DNA from: Chloroflexota bacterium
GTDB taxonomy: Bacteria > Chloroflexota > Ktedonobacteria > Ktedonobacterales > JACDGC01
Reading direction: 5' to 3'
Length of the DNA stretch: 6,404 nucleotides
Assembly (NCBI GenBank): GCA_021812265.1
Contig: JAKAOI010000145.1
Span: 1-6,404, forward strand
The notes under the pieces are model-generated. The model saw nothing but the letters and a program-made list of their open reading frames with translations. It was not told where the DNA came from and ran no database searches. Positions 1-6,147 of this stretch are shown here, piece by piece; the first letter of the stretch is position 1; each line of letters opens with the position of its first letter. A program made the translations under genes and the position numbers.

Positions 1-993
1 TCTTGGCCACAATGGCAATGTTTGCGGCTGTTTTGGCTTTGTAGCGCCAGATGCGGGTGTTGCTGTTGGGTTTGCCGCCGGTGTTTGTGTTGGGCGCGCT
101 GTTGCTGTTTGTGTCGGCGGGACACCGGGTGTCCCCGTAGCGGTAACTTGTGGCGTTGCAGTTGCTGCCGCTCTGGAAGTCGCTGTTGGTGTAACTGTCG
201 GAGCTTGTGTAAGAGTAACTTGCGCCGTCGCTTTCAACGTTGACGGAACCGGACCGGAACAAGTATTTATCGGGCTGACCGCAGTAATAAGAATATTTTC
301 GGCAGATGCGCTGGCCGGCGTTGTAACCGCGCCGCTTAATGTGCCATCGGCGGCGGAAGTAATGGTTCCCAATACGGCGGAACATCCGTTGCCGCCGGCC
401 GGGCCATAAAGAATTTGTACAACTGTGCCTCCGGGCAGCCAATTTGCTCCGGTTATAGCAATCTGCTGTCCGCTTTGCGCCTGTGAAGGCACGCTGAGCG
501 TTGGGCCGGCCGAGCTTAATTCTTGAAATGAATTAACTGACTGTAACCCGGCAGAGGAAATATTTCCTCCAAACGCGCATACCGGATAGGTTCCAGTCGC
601 CAAAGACGGCCACGGGAAACTGATTTGCACGGATCCTGAGGCGTTGGCGGCGCCTGCCGCTCCATTAATCGGCACGGCGCTTGCGCATCCGCCCGATGCA
701 GATCCGACACTCACACTGATTGTTTGCCCCGGAGTAATATTATCTGCAGTGACAATAACGGCAGCGCCTGCCGGGCCTTCCGGCGGATTAGGAGAGCTGA
801 TGGTTAGTGATGGATTGCCACCGCCGGCGCCACCCCAAATAACAAAACCATACGCCGAATGATTCAGCCCTGCTGTAAAGATAACAATCAGCGCTATAAA
901 GAAAGCAGCAAAAAGTTTTCCAAATAGGTATGCATACCCTTTGCGGCTGCTTGTAATAGGTGTAAATAATGTATTGTGTGTTTGCGAAGCCAC
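1..993 (-). CDS. Secreted or membrane-anchored protein with two Ig/IPT-like domains and a Thr/Pro-rich stalk (C-terminus beyond the window)
   Basis: This frame stays open to the left edge, giving 331 visible codons from a GTG at 993-991. That start has an AGGGGG-type ribosome site 5 nt upstream. In-frame ATGs at 1053, 1116 and 1125 would add 20 to 44 residues, so the start is uncertain. Residues 1-26 are polar and basic (S-S-R-K-G), and residues about 27-43 form a hydrophobic segment (L-F-A-A-F-F-I-A-L-I-V-I-F) that reads as a signal peptide or signal anchor. Two beta-rich domains follow, about 61-161 and 164-262, both with motifs seen in Ig-like and IPT/TIG folds (P-G-Q-T-I-S-V, I-T-G-A-N-W-L-P-G-G-T-V). 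Each has two cysteines (103/139 and 204/245), likely a disulfide. Residues about 264-326 are Thr/Pro/Ala-rich, like a cell-surface stalk. A surface or adhesion role is inference; the true function is unknown. Confidence 0.72.
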   Translation of the reverse strand, partial: MASQTHNTLFTPITSSRKGYAYLFGKLFAAFFIALIVIFTAGLNHSAYGFVIWGGAGGGNPSLTISSPNPPEGPAGAAVIVTADNITPGQTISVSVGSASGGCASAVPINGAAGAANASGSVQISFPWPSLATGTYPVCAFGGNISSAGLQSVNSFQELSSAGPTLSVPSQAQSGQQIAITGANWLPGGTVVQILYGPAGGNGCSAVLGTITSAADGTLSGAVTTPASASAENILITAVSPINTCSGPVPSTLKATAQVTLTQAPTVTPTATSRAAATATPQVTATGTPGVPPTQTATARPTQTPAANPTATPASGATKPKQPQTLPLWPR

Positions 994-1165
994 AAACTCC
1001 CCCTGCTTTCTTGCTAATATCGTAGCCTGAAGATAACATGAATACTGACTCATCGTCAAACGAAATAGGTATATTAGGCCTTTTATAAGTTTTTGCGCGT
1101 CATACACTAAATCCATGTTGTACATTCCCTGTATATTTGATAGTGTGAAGGTTATCAGTGTCTTG

Positions 1166-1177
1166 TATAATATTATA
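1166..1177. promoter_or_regulatory. Palindromic -10 element, candidate bidirectional promoter
   Basis: TATAATATTATA is a perfect 12-bp palindrome, so a consensus TATAAT hexamer reads outward on each strand. It lies in the AT-rich gap between the leftward secreted-protein gene and the rightward dehydrogenase gene. Transcription starting about 7 nt downstream would give a leader of roughly 70 nt to the ATG at 1251, and of roughly 40 nt (ATG 1116) or 165 nt (GTG 993) on the other side. No convincing -35 hexamer is seen at 17 bp on either strand. The arms GTGAA (1145-1149) and TTCAC (1187-1191) and a direct repeat CAGTGT (1156-1161, 1181-1186) flank it and could be operator parts, but they are short. 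Confidence 0.4.
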
Positions 1178-1250
1178 TCGCAGTGTTTCACTTATTGGCG
1201 TACAGTAGCCGCATATACTTATTGATTGAAAAGAATAGGAGCAAAATGCA

Positions 1251-2867
1251 ATGCTGCAATATCGTTCTTATGCCTTTGGAAAAAACCATTGGCGCATTGA
1301 CCCCGATCTTCGCGCAATATTGGGGATATATTGGCCGGAATATGTTCGGCGTATGCAAGAATTGGATCAATTTGGCGCTTTTGCCGGCGGGCAGGCTTAT
1401 GAAGCGGCGTATGCAATAGACCGCAGCGCAGCTCCGGCGTTTTTAATGCATGATGTAGATGGCGCACGGGTAGATCGCGCGCTGCTGCATTCCTCGCATA
1501 TGGATATTCTGCGGGAAACGGCTCGTATTAACCGCGCGCCATATGAGGGTGGTTCGTGGATGGAGCATTTTACCTTCGGGTACTTATTGGCGGATCCGGG
1601 GTTATATTGTTCTTTGATAGTTACCAACCAAACAGTATATATTATTCATAAATATGCGCAGGAGCATAAAAATTGGGTAGAGCCGCTGCTTTCGGGGACA
1701 ATGTGGGGCGCTACATGGATGACGGAATCTCAAGGGGGCAGCGATTTAGGCGCAAACACAACTACCGCTGAGGCAGGGGAATCGGGCTGGATATTAAACG
1801 GAGAGAAATATTTTTCCAGCAACGCCGGCTTAACGGATTTGGCGGTTGTTTCGGCTCGGCCAGTTGGCGCGCCTGCCGGCCCCAAAGGTATAGCGCTGTT
1901 TTTGGTTCCGCGGCTGCGTAAAAATGGTGAATTGAATTTTTATGTGCGCCGGCTGAAAGAAAAAAGCGCAACCCGCGCCGTTCCTTCCGGCGAAGTAGAA
2001 TTTCACCAAAGTGAGGCGTGGTTGGTCGGCGAACCGTCGGCGGGCATTTACTATACATTAGAAATGCTTACGGTGTCGCGTTTGGCAAACGCCATTGGCG
2101 CCATGGGGATAGCCCGCAAAGCATATTTCGAGGCAAACGAACGCGCCTTGAAACGCACTGCGTTTGGCAAACCAATTTGTGAGCATCCGCTGATGCGCCG
2201 GGATCTTACCGATATTGCTGTAAGAAACGCCGCCGGAATGGCGCTTACTATGCGGGCAATTGCCGCATTTAACGCTTCGTGGCAATCTGCGCCGCCCTAT
2301 ACGGCAGATTATCACTATGCAAGATTTCTGTCGCATTTAACGAAAAACCGCACTGCAGATCATTCTGCGGCTGTTACGCAACTTGCTATGGAAATTTTTG
2401 GCGGCGTGGGCTTCTTAGATGAATACGCTATTGCCCGCTGGCATCGCGAAGCGTTGATTACTCCCATTTGGGAAGGAACCGGCAATATTCAGTCACTGGA
2501 TATGCTGGAAGCAATGCAGAAAAAGCAGGCTCACGAGCCATTTTTGGCGGAAATGATTCCTATTTTAGAATCGCATGGCGGCAATATCGGCAAACGAGTG
2601 GCCGAGCAGGTTTTACAGTCGGTTCAAACAATGAAAGGCTTCTCTGAAACAGAGGCGCAGTGGCGCAGCAAAGAATTGCTGAATTGTTTTGCCGACGCCG
2701 CGCAAACCGCGCTGCTGTATGAATTAGCCGATTCCGCAGGCGAACGTTACGCCCAAATTGCCGAACTGTATGCGCAACGGTTTTGTTTTCACGCTGATTA
2801 TCCCGCGTGGGCAATTACCGCAAAATCTGTTTGGTCGTATGATCCGGATGCAAACACTGCGCAATAA
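1251..2867 (+). CDS. Acyl-CoA dehydrogenase, AidB-like subfamily
   Basis: A 538-residue FAD flavoprotein expected to oxidise acyl-CoA thioesters at the alpha-beta bond in the cytoplasm. Its length matches E. coli AidB (541) rather than the roughly 380-residue classical dehydrogenases. The middle domain carries M-T-E-S-Q-G-G-S-D (157-165), the flavin/substrate loop. R302-T-A-F-G306 is the FAD-contacting R-x-x-F-G motif. E381-I-F-G-G-V-G matches the conserved C-terminal-domain motif, and W407-E408-G-T-G-N places Glu408 at the usual catalytic-base position. The rest (about 420-538) is the extra helical C-terminal region of the large subfamily. ATG 1251 is chosen because AGGAG (1237-1241) lies 9 nt upstream; the ATG at 1246 is in another frame. 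The gene stands alone, diverging from the secreted-protein gene. AidB binds DNA and responds to alkylation stress in E. coli; whether this protein does so, and its substrate, cannot be told. Confidence 0.92.
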   Translation: MLQYRSYAFGKNHWRIDPDLRAILGIYWPEYVRRMQELDQFGAFAGGQAYEAAYAIDRSAAPAFLMHDVDGARVDRALLHSSHMDILRETARINRAPYEGGSWMEHFTFGYLLADPGLYCSLIVTNQTVYIIHKYAQEHKNWVEPLLSGTMWGATWMTESQGGSDLGANTTTAEAGESGWILNGEKYFSSNAGLTDLAVVSARPVGAPAGPKGIALFLVPRLRKNGELNFYVRRLKEKSATRAVPSGEVEFHQSEAWLVGEPSAGIYYTLEMLTVSRLANAIGAMGIARKAYFEANERALKRTAFGKPICEHPLMRRDLTDIAVRNAAGMALTMRAIAAFNASWQSAPPYTADYHYARFLSHLTKNRTADHSAAVTQLAMEIFGGVGFLDEYAIARWHREALITPIWEGTGNIQSLDMLEAMQKKQAHEPFLAEMIPILESHGGNIGKRVAEQVLQSVQTMKGFSETEAQWRSKELLNCFADAAQTALLYELADSAGERYAQIAELYAQRFCFHADYPAWAITAKSVWSYDPDANTAQ

Positions 2868-2890
2868 CATCTCCGGCCCAAGCCGACGCA

Positions 2891-2936
2891 AGCCCGTACA
2901 TCCGCTCGCACTAAAGGGACGGCGGCTTTACGGGCT
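2891..2936 (+). terminator. Hairpin after the dehydrogenase gene (possible terminator, no T tract)
   Basis: AGCCCGTA (2891-2898) pairs with TACGGGCT (2929-2936). Inside, after a symmetric 3x3 internal loop, CCGC (2902-2905) pairs with GCGG (2922-2925) around a 16-nt loop. It starts 23 bp after the dehydrogenase stop codon, the right place for transcript ending or 3'-end protection. There is no run of T after it, so it is not a textbook Rho-independent terminator. A competing pairing, AAGCCG (2880-2885) with CGGCTT (2923-2928), would exclude the inner stem. Confidence 0.35.
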
Positions 2937-2960
2937 ATTCTGTAATGTTATACATAGTTA

Positions 2961-2990
2961 TATACAAAAGCGCCAAATCTATGCTACAAT
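2961..2990 (+). promoter_or_regulatory. Candidate upstream promoter of the fabF operon (extended -10)
   Basis: TGC followed by TACAAT (2982-2990) fits an extended -10 element (TGn plus hexamer). A weak -35-like TATACA (2961-2966) sits 18 bp upstream. Transcription would start near 2997, giving a leader of about 300 nt before fabF. It lies in an AT-rich stretch just after the dehydrogenase hairpin. Called from motif match only. Confidence 0.35.
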
Positions 2991-3064
2991 GCCGAGTATA
3001 TCCTATATATTTTATGATATAAAAATCTGATGGCGAAATAACACGTGGGCGTGTTTGTTTCTCT

Positions 3065-3094
3065 TTCGGAAGGTTTCTTTGGCATTGATATAAT
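3065..3094 (+). promoter_or_regulatory. Candidate proximal promoter of the fabF operon (extended -10, consensus TATAAT)
   Basis: TGA followed by TATAAT (3086-3094) is a perfect extended -10 element; the -35 region (TTCGGA, 3065-3070, 18 bp spacer) is poor, which extended -10 promoters tolerate. Start of transcription would be near 3101, about 200 nt upstream of fabF. This is the stronger of the two promoter candidates ahead of the operon. Confidence 0.42.
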
Positions 3095-3100
3095 TTTTGC

Positions 3101-3297
3101 GCGTTTATTCCGTTCGGATTTTCGCTTGAACTGTACTATGGCAGCGCCCGTATGGCGCCGGCAAAAAGAAGCCGGGAGCATTCCAATTCTCTCGCGCAAG
3201 AGACCGCCGCCCCTGACGTATCCCCGCTGCGCCGTCACAAGCAAAAATTCCATCCGTATATCAGCGCATCTTGAAATTTCCCAAATGGGAGGAATAT
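3101..3297 (+). other. Structured untranslated leader of the fabF operon
   Basis: I see no recognisable protein here on either strand. On the + strand the region holds short GC-rich hairpins. GCGCC (3144-3148) pairs with GGCGC (3154-3158) around a 5-nt loop. As a competing alternative, CCGGC (3158-3162) pairs with GCCGG (3171-3175) around an A-rich 8-nt loop. The two stems share base 3158, so they may be alternative folds. A weaker TCTC/GAGA pairing lies further on, near 3190-3205. No T tract follows, so no attenuator is evident. It matches no riboswitch class that I recognise. The leader ends in the fabF ribosome binding site. Confidence 0.3.
3287..3293 (+). promoter_or_regulatory. Ribosome binding site that fixes the fabF start
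   Basis: GGGAGGA, with GGAGG ending 5 nt before ATG 3298, is a near-perfect Shine-Dalgarno site. It decides against the in-frame TTG at 3271, which would put this site inside the coding region and add nine residues before the conserved M-A-T-R-V-V-V-T-G start of the protein. Confidence 0.85.
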
Positions 3298-4536
3298 ATG
3301 GCGACACGTGTCGTAGTTACTGGTATTGGGATGGTTACATCTCTTGGAAATGACACAAATTCATCGTGGAAGGCGATTAAGGAAGGTAAATCGGGCATTC
3401 GCAGCATCGAACGCTTCGATTTAACGGGGCATGGTGTGACCATTGCCGGCGAAATACGCGATTTTGATGTATCAAAATATATGGATCGCAAAGAGCAGCG
3501 CCGCAATGATCCGGTTGTCGGCTATAGTGTAAAAGCAACAATGGAAGCGCTGGAACAATCGGGTTTAGATGTAAGACAAAATGCGGATGACGTCGGAGTT
3601 GTTATTGGATCGGGGATTGGTGGGCTGACAAGCTGCCATGAACAGTTTAGAAATCTGTTTGATAAGGGACCGGATCGTATCAGCCCATTTTTTATTACTC
3701 AAGATATTATCGATATTCTCTCCGGATATACCGCCATTCTTACCGGCGCCACCGGGCCAAATTTCTCGCCGGTTTCGGCTTGCGCCACCAGCGCGCATGC
3801 AATTGGAGAATCATTTGAAATCATCCGGCGCGGAGACGCAAAGGCGATGATATCCGGCGGCGCCGAGTGCGCAGTTACCCCCATTGGCATTGCCGCTTTT
3901 AATAATATGCACGCTTTATCCCGCTATAAGGGAGATCCGGCAAAGGCCAGCCGACCGTTTGACGCGCAGCGCGATGGCTTTGTTATGGGTGAAGGCGCCG
4001 CTACCTTAATTTTGGAAGATTTAGAATTTGCGCAGGCGCGCGGCGCTGTAATATACGGCGAAATTATTGGCTATGGCACTACCGCCGATGCCCACCATAT
4101 TACCGAACCTGCTCCTGAAGGGCTTGGCCTTCAAAAGGCCATTCGCCGTGCGTTGCAAAAAGCCGGTCTGCGACCGGACCAAATAGATTATATTAACGCG
4201 CATGGCACATCTACCCCATTTAACGATCGCAATGAAAGTATTGCGATTAAAAAAGTGTTTGGTGAACACGCCTACAAACTGGCTGTCAGCTCCACAAAAT
4301 CAATGATCGGCCATACACTGGGAGCCGCGGGCGCTATTGAATCGGCTGTCAGCATGCTTTCTCTGCGGGAAAATATTTTGACGCCCACTATTAATCTGGA
4401 AAATCCCGATCCGGAATGTGATTTGGATTATGTTCCAAACGCTTCTCGCAAAGCCGACCTTCACTATGCCATGTCTAATTCAATGGGATTCGGCGGGCAT
4501 AATGTCGCGCTGGTGTTCCGCAAATGGGAAGAATGA
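3298..4536 (+). CDS. fabF: Beta-ketoacyl-ACP synthase II (KAS II)
   Basis: Encodes 412 residues, the usual length of FabF. It condenses malonyl-ACP with an acyl-ACP to extend the chain by two carbons in type II fatty acid synthesis, in the cytosol and normally as a dimer. It opens with V-V-V-T-G-I-G-M-V-T-S-L-G. The Cys-His-His triad is intact: Cys162 in S-A-C-A-T-S, His302 in N-A-H-G-T-S-T-P and His339 in K-S-M-I-G-H-T, with the conserved Lys334 beside it. These lie within one residue of the E. coli positions. The C-terminal glycine-rich loop reads G-F-G-G-H-N, as in KasA-type enzymes. Residues 133-147, near the acyl pocket and dimer interface, are unlike the usual P-N-M-A-S-G consensus. First gene of a tight operon, 18 bp ahead of accB. 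Another KAS-family specificity is possible, but FabF is by far the best reading. Confidence 0.95.
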   Translation: MATRVVVTGIGMVTSLGNDTNSSWKAIKEGKSGIRSIERFDLTGHGVTIAGEIRDFDVSKYMDRKEQRRNDPVVGYSVKATMEALEQSGLDVRQNADDVGVVIGSGIGGLTSCHEQFRNLFDKGPDRISPFFITQDIIDILSGYTAILTGATGPNFSPVSACATSAHAIGESFEIIRRGDAKAMISGGAECAVTPIGIAAFNNMHALSRYKGDPAKASRPFDAQRDGFVMGEGAATLILEDLEFAQARGAVIYGEIIGYGTTADAHHITEPAPEGLGLQKAIRRALQKAGLRPDQIDYINAHGTSTPFNDRNESIAIKKVFGEHAYKLAVSSTKSMIGHTLGAAGAIESAVSMLSLRENILTPTINLENPDPECDLDYVPNASRKADLHYAMSNSMGFGGHNVALVFRKWEE

Positions 4537-4554
4537 TGAGGAATTTCCGATAGT

Positions 4555-5043
4555 ATGTCATCTAAGGGATCAAATCAGGATTGGAATGGAGAATCTGCCC
4601 AGCCGCCCAGCTTGGCAGATCAGGTTGTGCAACTGGCCGACGCCATGCTTGGCTCTAATGTAACGGAACTGGAGTTAACCGATGGGGATATTAGAGTTTA
4701 TTTAAAGCGCGCGCCGGTATATACTACTGCCGTTCCGTTTAACCAAAACGCAGATAATCAGCAGGCTCGATCGATAAAGTCAGAGCCTGCCGCCGCGGAA
4801 ATGACGCTTGCGGTGATGGCGCCGCTTACAGGTGTATTTTATGATGCGCCGTCACCGGCATCACCGCCGTATGTTCAAGCCGGTGATATTGTGCAGCCGG
4901 GGCAAGTGGTGTGCATTGTAGAGGCAATGAAAGTTTTTAATGAAATAAAAACCGAAATCGGTGGAATAGTTGTCGCCACAGTGCCTAAAGCCGGCCAGTT
5001 GGTGAAAAAAGGCGATCCCCTTGTTCAGTTAAAACCATTTTAA
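4555..5043 (+). CDS. accB: Biotin carboxyl carrier protein of acetyl-CoA carboxylase (BCCP)
   Basis: A 162-residue carrier subunit. Its biotin is carboxylated by AccC and then hands the carboxyl group to acetyl-CoA on AccA/AccD, making the malonyl-CoA that FabF uses as malonyl-ACP. The C-terminal biotinyl domain spans about 82-162. It has the lead-in A-P-L-T-G-V-F-Y, the BCCP-specific thumb (Y-D-A-P-S-P-A-S-P-P-Y, from about residue 97), and the biotin site E-A-M-K with Lys126. The N-terminal part (about 19-52) is the small helical/beta segment that ends in R-V-Y-L-K-R, joined by a short flexible linker with E-P-A-A-A-E. The thumb separates it from lipoyl domains and from pyruvate or propionyl carboxylase carriers. 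GAGGA (4538-4542), just after the fabF stop, is 12 nt from the ATG, a long spacing, but no other in-frame start exists upstream. The partner gene accC does not follow; truB does. Confidence 0.94.
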   Translation: MSSKGSNQDWNGESAQPPSLADQVVQLADAMLGSNVTELELTDGDIRVYLKRAPVYTTAVPFNQNADNQQARSIKSEPAAAEMTLAVMAPLTGVFYDAPSPASPPYVQAGDIVQPGQVVCIVEAMKVFNEIKTEIGGIVVATVPKAGQLVKKGDPLVQLKPF

Positions 5044-5061
5044 CGCCAAGCGGTTTTGTGT

Positions 5062-5970
5062 ATGAATAATCACGTATTAAATGGGGTTATCCCCATTAAC
5101 AAAGACAAGGGCGTAACTTCACACGATGTTGTCGCCAAAGCGCGGCGTATTTTACATGAAAAACGAATAGGTCACTCCGGCACGCTGGATCCTCTGGCGT
5201 CTGGAGTGCTTCCTTTATTTATTGGATTTGCGACCCGCGCGATAGAGTTTGCTGCAGATGGCGGCAAAGCGTATAGAGCAACACTGTGTTTGGGAGCCGA
5301 AACAACAACATATGACGCCGAAGGTGAAATATTGTTTGAACGGCCTGTCAGCAATGCGATTGACGCCGCTTTGCTGCAATCTGTTTCGGCGCAATTTATC
5401 GGTGATATTTTGCAAGTTCCCCCAAAATATTCTGCGCTAAAAATACAGGGCAAGCGAATGTATGAGTTGGCTCGCGCTGGTGTTGATTTTGCGCCGAAGC
5501 CTCGCCCCGTGCATATCGACGCCATTACCATAGTTTCTGTGCGTTTACCGGAAGTGGTTATTGATATTGAATGCGGTTCCGGTGTATATATACGCTCTTT
5601 TGCTCACGATATTGGCGCAATAGTAGAAACGGGCGCGTTTTTGCAAAATTTGGAACGCACCCGATCGGGTCCTTGGAAATTGCAAGACTGTATAACATTA
5701 GAGGAACTGGCGGCAATAGCGGAAACCGAGCAGCTGCGCGATAGTATTTTTGCCGCAGATACTTGTATGACGCATTTGCCGGCGGCAATTATTGCAAAAG
5801 ATTCGGCCCGGCGGCTGCTTCAGGGATTGCGTTTATCAATGAAACTGGTTCAGCCATCCGGCGTGTTGCGTGTGTATACCTGCGAGGGAGATTTTGTGGG
5901 AATAGCGCGGTACGATACCGAGATGGAGCTGTTAACGCCAGTGAAAATGATGCTTTACGAAAATATTTAA
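5062..5970 (+). CDS. truB: tRNA pseudouridine-55 synthase
   Basis: Encodes 302 residues. It isomerises uridine 55 in the T-psi-C loop of almost all tRNAs and also acts as a tRNA-folding chaperone. The N-terminal signature G-V-I-P-I-N-K-D-K-G-V-T-S is followed by the catalytic loop G-H-S-G-T-L-D-P-L-A-S-G with Asp43 as the nucleophile. The active-site Tyr71 lies in G-G-K-A-Y-R, the P-x-x-Y-S-A-L-K motif is at 120-127, and the G-V-Y-I-R-S motif carries Arg178. The C-terminal part (about 230-302) is the short RNA-binding TruB C-terminal/PUA-like domain. ATG 5062 is preferred, with a weak AAGCGG site 8 nt upstream; a TTG two codons earlier (5056) is possible but too close to that site. It follows accB by 18 bp, so it is probably translated from the same message. 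The usual neighbour ribF is absent, and a terminator follows. Confidence 0.96.
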   Translation: MNNHVLNGVIPINKDKGVTSHDVVAKARRILHEKRIGHSGTLDPLASGVLPLFIGFATRAIEFAADGGKAYRATLCLGAETTTYDAEGEILFERPVSNAIDAALLQSVSAQFIGDILQVPPKYSALKIQGKRMYELARAGVDFAPKPRPVHIDAITIVSVRLPEVVIDIECGSGVYIRSFAHDIGAIVETGAFLQNLERTRSGPWKLQDCITLEELAAIAETEQLRDSIFAADTCMTHLPAAIIAKDSARRLLQGLRLSMKLVQPSGVLRVYTCEGDFVGIARYDTEMELLTPVKMMLYENI

Positions 5971-6034
5971 TCAGTTAATCAACTCGGTTGAGGGATTGCG
6001 CGGCATAATGCGTGACTACCCGCATATCTTGCTT

Positions 6035-6066
6035 AAGAGCAGAGGCGCTGCCTTTGCTCTTTTTTT
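6035..6066 (+). terminator. Rho-independent terminator of the fabF-accB-truB operon
   Basis: AAGAGCAGAGGC (6035-6046) pairs with GCCTTTGCTCTT (6050-6061) over 12 pairs, including one G-U, around a 3-nt loop. A run of T (6060-6066) follows directly. On the opposite strand no T tract follows the hairpin, so it acts on rightward transcripts only. It lies 64 bp after the truB stop. The 64-bp gap itself holds only small hairpins: TCAAC/GTTGA (loop TCG), and ATGCG (6008-6012) with CGCAT (6021-6025). Confidence 0.93.
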
Positions 6067-6076
6067 ATTTCTGGTA

Positions 6077-6147
6077 CCGCCCAATGCCCAAACATCTCTA
6101 TTAAACTAAACGCGAAGTGGAATAATATCCGGCGTTTCTTTGGGCGG
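6077..6147. repeat. Nested imperfect inverted repeat downstream of the terminator
   Basis: The outer arms CCGCCCAA (6077-6084) and TTGGGCGG (6140-6147) enclose AAACGC (6108-6113) and GCGTTT (6132-6137). These in turn enclose GGA (6119-6121) and TCC (6128-6130). The right arms are nearly contiguous, while 23 unpaired bases lie between the left arms. It could be a folded RNA, a protein-binding site or chance: 8-bp arms alone are expected several times in a window this long. No gene is seen here. Confidence 0.3.

Noticed and set aside
22..243. Plus-strand frame rich in Cys, Arg and Trp
   Set aside because: It is the complement of the Thr/Pro/Ala-rich stalk of the minus-strand gene. The odd composition comes from reading that low-complexity DNA backwards, and no ribosome site supports it.
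1183..1419. Overlapping plus-strand frame including ATG 1246
   Set aside because: It overlaps the dehydrogenase start in another frame. The AGGAG site is spaced 9 nt from ATG 1251 but only 4 nt from ATG 1246, and only the 1251 frame encodes a recognisable protein.
3271..3297. TTG as the start of fabF
   Set aside because: The strong GGGAGGA site sits 5 nt before ATG 3298, and the family N-terminus begins there.
2984..3307. Minus-strand 107-codon frame opposite the fabF leader
   Set aside because: No recognisable motif, no supported start, and its N-terminal part lies over the fabF ribosome site and start codon.
3045..3353. Plus-strand 102-codon frame in the fabF leader
   Set aside because: It starts from a GTG without a ribosome site, runs into fabF in the wrong frame, and has no recognisable motif. 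I checked specifically for an acyl carrier protein, which often neighbours fabF, and it is not one.
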